From the NCBI GenBank assembly GCA_015680685.1, contig MNCI01023966.1, positions 5,058-69,057 on the forward strand: a DNA stretch of 64,000 nucleotides, given 5' to 3'. This DNA comes from Gnetum montanum. Lineage: Eukaryota > Streptophyta > Gnetopsida > Gnetales > Gnetaceae. Position 1 is the first letter of the stretch. Each line of letters starts with the position of its first letter. Shown here piece by piece: positions 56,550 through 64,000 of this stretch. Under the pieces are notes generated by a model, which was not told the DNA's origin, did not search any database, and saw only the letters and a program-made list of their open reading frames with translations. Made by a program: the position numbers and the translations under genes.

Positions 56550-56960
56550 CTTCATTTTTTAAGGTTTGAATCTTAATCTTGATAGGTAAACGACTACAAC
56601 ATTTTTAGTTCCTTTCCTATCAATTATTTTGATTTCAAATTCTTGTAAGATGACAAGCCATCTTATCATTTTTGGATTTACTACTAGTTTAATCATTAGA
56701 AACCTAATTGCAATGTGATTAGTATGAATGTAGATGAGGTATCCAAGTACATATTGTATAAAATTTTCAAGCATGAATACCACAACCATAATCTTCTTTT
56801 CTATGATGGTATAATTAATTTGTGCCTTGGTGATGCTTCAATTGGTGTAGTGTATGTAATAAGGTCATTTCTAATCATCAAGTTGAGTCAACACTAGTCA
56901 CAATGCATAGTTTGAAGCATCTTTTATAATGTGGAAAGGCTTGGACCAATATGGAGCTCA
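56550..56960 (-). pseudogene. Athila-like RNase H
   Basis: FMLENFIQYVLGYLIYIHTN, HIAIRFLMIKLVVNPKMIRW and LVILQEFEIKIIDRKGTKNV followed by YLSRL (56789-56559) match the gypsy RNase H end (F..YLLG....YTDH..LRYL, RW.LLLQEFD..I..KKG..N..AD.LSR). The upstream part with the first Asp is at 56800-56960, in poor shape. Confidence 0.88.
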
Positions 56961-57279
56961 AAGGATTAGTGTCTTGATTAGTTTCTATTCCAAGATCTCA
57001 AATTCTTTCTCACATTATTTTATCCATTTAATTGGTACATCTTTCTTTGTTAGTTCCACTAGCGATTTTGTAATCTTTGAGAAATTTTCAATGAATCTCC
57101 TATAGTATCCTGTATGACTAAGAAATGATTTGAATTCTTTAACTATTTGTGACCTTTGAGTGATGTTATGAATGACTCTAACATTTTTTTCAATCTACCT
57201 TGATTTCTTTATGAGATAACTTATGTCCTAGAACTATATTATCTTGGACCATTAAGTGGCTCTTTTGCTAATTAAGCTT

Positions 57280-57560
57280 TAAATTGTTTTCAACAAATCA
57301 TTTTAAGCCTCTCTCTAAGCAATCCAAGGCTTGTTTGAAATTGAGCCAATGTGTGGAAAAAGCATCCATAAATACTTCAACTCCATTGCCAATATGCTTT
57401 TGGAAGATGCTAAGTACAAGTTGTTGGAAAGTGGAGGGAGCATTACACACTCTAAATACCATTTGCCTATATGCAAACATTCCCTATGGATTAGTGAACA
57501 TTGTTTTCTCTTGATCTTTTGGTCCAATATGGATTTTATTATAACCACTATATCCATAAT
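57280..57560 (-). pseudogene. Athila-like reverse transcriptase, N-terminally deleted
   Basis: MFAYRQMVFRVCNAPSTFQQ, LVLSIFQKHIGNGVEVFMDA and THWLNFKQALDCLERGLK (57480-57298), preceded by a worn DQKIKRKQ (DQEKT) block. This is the middle of gypsy RT from YSGYN through the catalytic box; F-M-D-D is now F-M-D-A. RT parts before this, and protease, are not found: gag-type sequence lies directly upstream, indicating a deletion. Confidence 0.85.
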
Positions 57561-57564
57561 AGGG

Positions 57565-59280
57565 AAACATCCCTTATGATGTTCATGTTGGCACACTTTA
57601 CATCCTTCATTCTCTTCTGAACTGTTGTCCATTGCTTCTTCCATTGCATCAACTTTTCCTTTATTTTTGTAGTTCTCATCTTCATTGTCTCTTTTCTTCT
57701 TGTTTTCCTTTTTTTTAAGGCTTGTTCAATCCTTTCCTCTACTATCTTTAGTATTGTAGCAAATTTCTCATCCACCAAATTCCACATTTTCTCTCCCTTT
57801 ATTGTAATGTCATTGATTGATTTCTAGATTAGTAGAGTCTTTTGCTAGATTGTATCTTGTAATGTTTCTTCTTCTTGTGATTTACATATTCTTATGTTTC
57901 TTTTTCTTATTGTTGGATCTCTATTATATTCTTCTAGTGGTCTTATTTTTCTTAATTCTCCTTCTTCTTTTTCAACTTAGTCTATGAGTCTCTGGATTTG
58001 ATGAACTATCATTTTCGATAATCTACCTTGGGCATATACCCCAAGGGTATCTCTTTTCTTATTTCTTATCCCATAGTTGTTCTCGTTGAGGGAATCCATG
58101 ACTTGGGAACTTATGTAATAAGGCATAGTACTTGTCTATTACTACATCAAGGGATTCATGTATTCCTTGTTTCCATCGTTGGATCTATTTTCTCAAATTT
58201 GACACTCTAGAATAAGTTTGATATTTGTTGTTGAAGAGTTCTAGCATGGTGTTCCATCTTTGAATTGATTCTAACTTTAAAGATTTGTACTAGTTCTTTG
58301 CTTTCTTTATGAGTGTTCTAGGAAATAACTTCAATTTCTGCTAATCATTTTCTATATTTTGTAGGGCATGGACATCATGGAAGGCTTGGAGATGGTGTCA
58401 TGGATCTGCATTATAGCTATCTTCAAATTTTGAAATGTTGTTTATGTCTAGTTGCTTGATGTGACTATTCCTTACATGCTTGGTAGGAATGTACATAGCC
58501 TCCATAATGTTGATCATGTTATGAGTGGCTAACAAGGGTTCGTCATAGTCTTCAAGTTCATAAGCTCTGTTGTAGTGATGACACCTTCGATGCTAATGAT
58601 TCTCTCTCACCTCATTTATATTTTTTATCTTTTCATCATGTTTATCTTTCTCTTCATTATGATGCCTTATTCTATGTGCATGTCTCTCATGGTTTCTTTT
58701 TCTTTCCTCATCATGATCCCTTAGTCTTCTTTCTTTCTTGCCATATTCTATAGATGAATGTGAGGAAGAAGATGAAGGAGTTGGAGAATAGTGCCAAGTG
58801 GTTCTCCTTTCATGATTCCTTGATTCATCTCTTCTTAATCCATTGGAGGTTTTAGGCTTTGGATTCCTCCTGAGTCTAGAGTCCTCCTTATTTCTTTTTG
58901 AGGTTTCTACAAGAGCTAAATGTAGTTTTATCTTAATGGGATCTTCAATGTAAATGATTGGTGTTTGGGAATGGGACTTATAAGTTTGATAAAGTTTCTT
59001 AGTCTAGAATACAACGTCTTTCTTTTCTTCTAGGACAACCATTTGAGGTGCCTTCTTTCCTTTATCATGTTCATACCTTGTATTCATAATGACATCCCTT
59101 CTTGCCTAAGCTTTCATTGTCTCGTATGGCCTAGTCATGTTTTTGATGACTTGATAGCCTTCCTACATATGGCCAAGGTTTGACATCATAAGAGTTTCTT
59201 GAAGCATTGATGATACTGAATGTTCAGGTGGTAAGACGATGTTGTCCTCTAGATCTCTCCATCTAAGTTATATATCCTAG
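57565..59280 (-). pseudogene. gag: Athila-like gag
   Basis: The gag core lies at about 57960-58480, with the same WK.GIHESLD and LGYMPKV (57960-58210) blocks as the first Athila-type element at 16370-16560. Upstream (58540-59270) is a Ser/Arg/Lys-rich N-terminal region, and downstream a Lys/Glu-rich stretch (57787-57650) and a possible zinc knuckle CKVCQHEHHKGC near 57575-57610. Many stops; the frame is readable only in pieces. Confidence 0.65.
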
Positions 59281-59551
59281 GAAAAAACAAATGTAAAATT
59301 AGAATAATAAAGGTTAGTATGAGCATAAGAAATTGTAGTTTGCATTCGTACACTCTAATATTCTTCATTGTACTCTTGGTTATGACTTTCATGAAATTCA
59401 ATAGTAGGTGGGGATTTTTCATTATTTATAGAAGTCATGTTAAGTGTTTGGCGCTTAAATGTACATATTTGAGAAATTCTTCTAAGTATGAAAGATGTAC
59501 TCTATGACACTTGAGATAAAAAAATTAACTAACTAGCAAACATTGAAACAT

Positions 59552-59569
59552 CCCCAACAATGATTCCAA
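59552..59569 (-). promoter_or_regulatory. Worn tRNA-Asp-type primer-binding site
   Basis: Minus-strand TGGAATCATTGTTGGGGA next to the 5' LTR. It matches TGGCGCCGTTGCCGGGGA except for changes that are mostly C-to-T or G-to-A. Confidence 0.65.
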
Positions 59570-60415
59570 TGATGAGTGGATGGGTATTCCAACACTAAAC
59601 CATACAAGTCACAAGTGTTTATGTGCAGCCAAATCGTAATCCAAAAAGGGACAATGTAAGTATTTAAGTATACTAGTAATTGATGTTTAGTTCATGATTG
59701 TTGTCTTCGCACTTAGAGTTAGCAAGGTGCAAATCATATGGTTTAACTCTTAGTGAGGTATATGATATATTAATGTTGTTTGACTTGAAATACGCTAAGT
59801 GCCAACAGTAAAAATGATTGTAAATTCTATATCTAAGTGCAATAAAAATTCTATCCTATTGATGATAAACAACCATTTCTATTTTTTCATACATGTCCTA
59901 GGCTAATTCTACTGTTACTAGGATTAACAAGTAATTGTAATACTAAGCGAATCAAGAAAAGTCACTATTGGGTTATCAAATAGTTACACTTTATGTTGGA
60001 AACCAATCGTACTTATTTCACCTTACTAAGAGACATTGGAATGTAAAATGACATAGAAAATGTAAGTGACTTAATAAAAGTAAATATGGTGAATGGTAAA
60101 ATTATGTGAAGTGAAATACTGTAATGATGAAAAACAATTTCGATCTTTATTACAATGCATGAATTATGTCTAGGAATAATCTACTTGAATAAAGATTCCG
60201 TACAACTATAGTTCACCACACTATGAGCATTCACTCTAACTCTAACTTTATGTCATGAAAACAAACTACAAGAATTTTGCCAAGTATTGGCAAAAAGTTG
60301 TTCCTTCAAAGAGATAGTAGATTGATATTTATAGGCATGACCATGACCCAGTACATTGCATCTATGATGATGTATATAAAGCTACAATATCTTAACTACA
60401 ATATCATAGCCTACA
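59570..60415 (-). repeat. 5' LTR of the second Athila-like element
   Basis: About 846 bp, plus-strand TGATGAGTGGATGGG...AGCCTACA. It is more diverged than the other LTRs of the family but has the same length as 16944-17787. Minus-strand TATA box 60326-60333. A one-base gap is at 60510, outside it. Confidence 0.8.
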
Positions 60416-61774
60416 TATTATGTAATTTCATCAGTTATCATGTCCTAGTTATTATGTTCTATTTTTGTAGATCAAATTATGTGAATATCTCTATCTCTAA
60501 TTTCTTTCTNATTGAGTTTTAGTTTTATAATTGTGGAGAAACCAATTCTACTAGTAAAAACTTTGAGATTCATAAAACCTCAAACTCTTGGCTTGTAAAA
60601 GGAAATCCTTAAGATCTCAATTTATTTCATTCTCATTAGTTCAAAAGTGCATGACTCGGTTGAAAAAATGAAAATCATGCAACTAGGTAAAAAAGGATTA
60701 ATGAAAGAAGAAAGTTAAGCTTATGTGATTTGCAAAAGGTAATAAGGCCATGTATTTGGAAGTTGGATGAATACTTACATTGAGAAATAATATTAAGGTT
60801 TAGTTTGTAAGGTTAACAAGCTTTAAAGAATAATAATTAAAATCAAACTTGTGACCTTGGGTTACTACGTGAAGACTTGTACTAGTAGAATTGAACTTGT
60901 GACTTGGGGTTGCCATGCTAAAACATTTATATAAGAATGATAACATTTTATCATCCATAGCTTACATATTTTTCTTTTAAAAGATGTTTCAAATTATATT
61001 AGATTCATCATCAATTGCAATTAATTTCTCATGGATTGGAGAGAATAATAACATTAATAAATGCAAATAAGACTTAAATATGAAATAAAAGACTTAACAT
61101 AATATTTTAGAATATTTATAATTTCAAAAAATAAAGGAATTTAATCAAAATTGTGAAATGCTAAATTTAGGAATTGAACTTAAGACTTGCCATGAGGAAA
61201 TAATTATAATAATGTATGGATAATAGAATAGAAATAATGTTAAAATTAATATAACACCAAATGTAACATTTAACATGTTCCAAATAATTATTTAGTTGAA
61301 ACTAAAAATCACTATGTTTATCTAATTTACATAATTCTGAAAATTAACTAAAACCTTTATTTGGTCTAAACTTAAATAGGTGCACTAATATTAGAATCCA
61401 AGTTAATAAAAAGAAATAATGGGATTACATTAACTCTTATCCATGACATTAATCTTAAAACCATTAGAGAGTAAGTAAGAGATAGTTTAAGTCATACTTG
61501 AGGTATTGTTATATTCCTTCATAAATACTGTAAATCATCAAGTTACCTATATGTCTTAGGATGCACTTATAGTTATTCTTTTAGGTTCTAACACCCCCAT
61601 GTCACAGGTTTAATTTTACTTGATAACACTAAGTTATGAAAAAATTTGTAAAATGAATTTCGAATATAATGCAATTCAATAGCTCAAAAATGTTCGTAGT
61701 GGACATAAGTATATATGTTTAGTTTTGGTTTAAAAAATTTATAAATTTGTAAATTTACATTTTATGAATCATTG
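60416..61774. other. AT-rich spacer
   Basis: No gene seen. 61480-61640 is a copy of the dispersed repeat (TTAAGTCATACTTGAGGTATT ... TCTTTTAGGTTCTAACACC). Confidence 0.5.
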
Positions 61775-64000
61775 TGTCACAACCTAAAAATTTGCATATG
61801 TTTAATTATTTAATTTAATGCATATGATTAATTCTTTAATATTATTAGATGCATTTCAAAAGATTAGCTCTAATTTTCTTGGTTAAATTATAAGATTATA
61901 TTATTATTATTATTGTTATTGTTGTTAGTTTTTTACATAAGTGAATACAATTTGCTTCATAGAGTATTTTGGTAAAGTTTTGTATCCTTTGTTTTACTAC
62001 TCTTGGAGATCAGTTAGATCTACTACATAGTTTATGATTAAATATTAAAATTTAATTATCCCTAGAAGTTTTTCTTTTTTTCAATTATCATGTCTTTACA
62101 AGTATTTTGCTATGTATATTTTATTTTTATGCACATTTAATTATGTATACTCAATCTTTATTATGTAGATTTAATTATGCACATTTAGTTATACATCTTT
62201 TATTCTTATTATGCACATCTGATTATATAATAATTTTTTCATGGAACAATTTTGATCCTAATCCTACCTAGATCATATTTTTTACTACTTGTTATCATTA
62301 AACTAGAATTTGGAGTTAATTTTTAATTATAATTAAATATTTGATGGATTAGTTTTGTTAAGGAAATACCTTAGGATGATGTCTTACCTAGAATATGACC
62401 TTATTGATGTGTCCAGTCTATTCAAAACCAATAGTTTTGACTTTTGGTTCACTAGAATTGGAGTTACGATTCTTGAGATATAGCATTTTCTAGTTTGCTA
62501 AGAATACCATAAAGTTTTGGCATTTGAACTATGTGACTATGATAAGTGATGATTTAATATGATTTTAGCATATAGTCACATATTATACTTAACAGGGATT
62601 CCTCAGGTTTGAATGGAATTTGATTTGGAGTTTATATGTGGTGGATACACATGTTTAAACGTAGAGGGTATTAGCTGAGAGGAAAAAAAATTGAAGAAAT
62701 AGAGTTATGAAAAGGTAAATGTTAAAAAAATTAAATAAATAAAAGTAAAAATTAGGTTTCAATGTCAAAGGCGATCCACTTCACATGAAATAAGGATGGT
62801 TTAAAAAAAGAGTATAAAAGTAAACATATATGTTTATAACAATATATATACATCATATACTTTTTCTTGTTATTTCACCACCTTTCCTTTCTTTCTTTGT
62901 TGCCTCACTTGTGCATCAAGTTTTCTAATTTTTTTGAAACAAAAACCATTTTTCTCCATATTTCTTTGTTTTCAAGATAATTTTAGCTCTATTTCTTCCA
63001 TGTTTGAACATGTATCAAGCTTAAGTGTCATGATGCATATGTTTCTTCCACTTATAAATAGATTGTCCTTTGGTACATCTTGTTTCAGTTTGTAAAGGAT
63101 CTCTGGCGCATTAGTTCAAAGTGGAGTAAAAGTTTATTTTGGGCATCTTGGTGGGAAAGAAAGAAAACAAGAAGAATCTAAAAACTCTACCAACATGATA
63201 AAAAAGTTTATTTTACTTCCTTTGTTATGAGGCTAACCTATTTTATTGTGAATTTTGTATGCTTTCTCTTTGCTTCTTGGTTTTTCATTATTCTTTCAGG
63301 ATTTTTAATTATTATGTCAAAACTTGACCAAATTTTGTGAGTTTGGGCTTATTTTTATATGGAAATTTTTATTGTAATCTTATCCAAACCATTTTCTATC
63401 TTTTTGGTGAATTTTTGGAATATGTGAAAACTTTGTCCAACTTGCTTCAGAGATATTTTATGATTATTTTAGTTCAACTTCTAATATAAACATGATTTTG
63501 CAAGAATTTTGTAGAATATTAACTACCACAGATTTTTTTTGGATATTTTAAATATATATTAGATTTTTAGAATAAAATAATAGTATTTATGGAATCAATG
63601 TTACTAAGTTGGTAGTGGGAGTTGTGAATATTTTAGATGCCTTTGTCTACATGTAGTAGTGAAGTGTTCCTTAGTGGGGCTTACTCTGTAGGAACAAGGG
63701 TTTGAATGGATTTCCCACTTTTGATTTTGATTCATAAGTTCATTTGTGGTTGGGAAACTAGCCATGGCCATAGCACTAAGCAGTTGAGTATAGTGGTATG
63801 TAGTAAGGCATAGTTAAGACCTTTCATTCCCTTAATACATATGCCTTGACCATTGAGGATGTTAGTAGTGAGGCTATTGCTAAGAATTGACCATGCATGA
63901 CTCCTTTGGGTTCACAAGGATAATCCAATGATAGGAGTGAAGTTATTTCAAGATGTGTAAGTGTGTTCCTTTGGTGGTGAGGGTAACCAATAGCTAGCCA
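61775..64000 (+). repeat. Probable LTR start and promoter of another gypsy element
   Basis: TGTCACAACC at 61775 is the usual start of many plant Ty3/gypsy LTRs (TGTCACRACCC). No coding frame follows for 2.2 kb. A TATA box (TATAAATA, 63053-63060) lies 1.28 kb downstream with a C/T-rich stretch before it. The second LTR and internal region would lie beyond the right edge, so this is a hypothesis. Confidence 0.35.

Larger units (their letters stand above)
50165..60415 (-). mobile_element. Second Athila-like element, 3'-truncated
   Basis: On the minus strand: 5' LTR 59570-60415, worn tRNA-Asp-type primer-binding site, gag, a partial RT, RNase H, integrase, non-coding spacer and a long 3' ORF that ends near 50280. 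The same order of spacer and 3' ORF is seen in the pol-less element at 11775-17787. No matching 3' LTR follows on the left, so the 3' end is lost. A separate solo LTR of the same family sits inside the 3' ORF. RT motifs before YSGYN and the whole protease are missing. Target duplications cannot be tested because one end is gone. Confidence 0.85.

Noticed and set aside
50717-60415. Treating 50717-51490 as the 3' LTR of the second Athila-like element
   Set aside because: ACAAG flanks this LTR alone, there is no polypurine tract next to it, and 3'-ORF sequence continues to its left to about 50280.
62040-63060. Possible 5' region of a host gene (TATA box and CT-rich stretch)
   Set aside because: No coding frame follows up to the window edge, and the TGTCACAACC start upstream favours an LTR.

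Overview
The window looks like intergenic DNA from a large plant nuclear genome. It is AT-rich, has no intact cellular gene that I can recognise, and is built almost entirely from old plant LTR retrotransposons nested in one another. Many in-frame stops, frameshifts and diverged LTR pairs (about 11% by eye for the copia pair at 5145-10984) show that the elements are ancient. The low gene density and slow-decaying repeats suggest a gymnosperm or another giant-genome seed plant. That is inference; nothing in the window fixes the species.

Layout. 1-514: edge of an unidentified minus-strand reading frame. 1563-3700: small LTR element without coding capacity (LTRs, primer-binding site and target duplication TGAAGA visible). 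5145-10984: decayed Ty1/copia element, plus strand. 11775-17787: Athila-type Ty3/gypsy element, minus strand, with gag and a 3' ORF but no pol, target duplication AATAG. 18350-22642: second copia element, minus strand, target duplication GTTAT. 22647-47855: composite bounded by TGTTGG...CCAACA and flanked by AGTTA on both sides, whose outer arms are inverted relative to each other. It carries a decayed, unrecognised minus-strand reading frame, and this is split by a 19.5-kb Tat/Ogre-type gypsy element (24950-44496, target duplication TCTTA). About 50165-60415: second, larger Athila-like element, minus strand, with gag, RT, RNase H, IN and a 3' ORF; it has lost its 3' LTR and hosts a solo LTR (50717-51490, target duplication ACAAG). 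61775-64000: probable start of another LTR.

The most interesting object is inside the Tat/Ogre element. Between protease and reverse transcriptase there are about 6 kb that encode nothing on the element's own strand. On the opposite strand they carry a decayed multi-exon gene with three GT-AG introns of 88-102 nt, two of which preserve phase. The same element has a second (archaeal-type) RNase H, palindrome-rich U3 repeats, leader repeats and a 3'-UTR minisatellite. The inverted-arm composite and its unidentified reading frame are the second most unusual object.

No host genes, tRNA, rRNA or CRISPR arrays were recognised. There are three assembly gaps (16593-16803, 31020, 60510). The one at 31020 is flanked by a 180-bp duplication that is almost certainly artificial.
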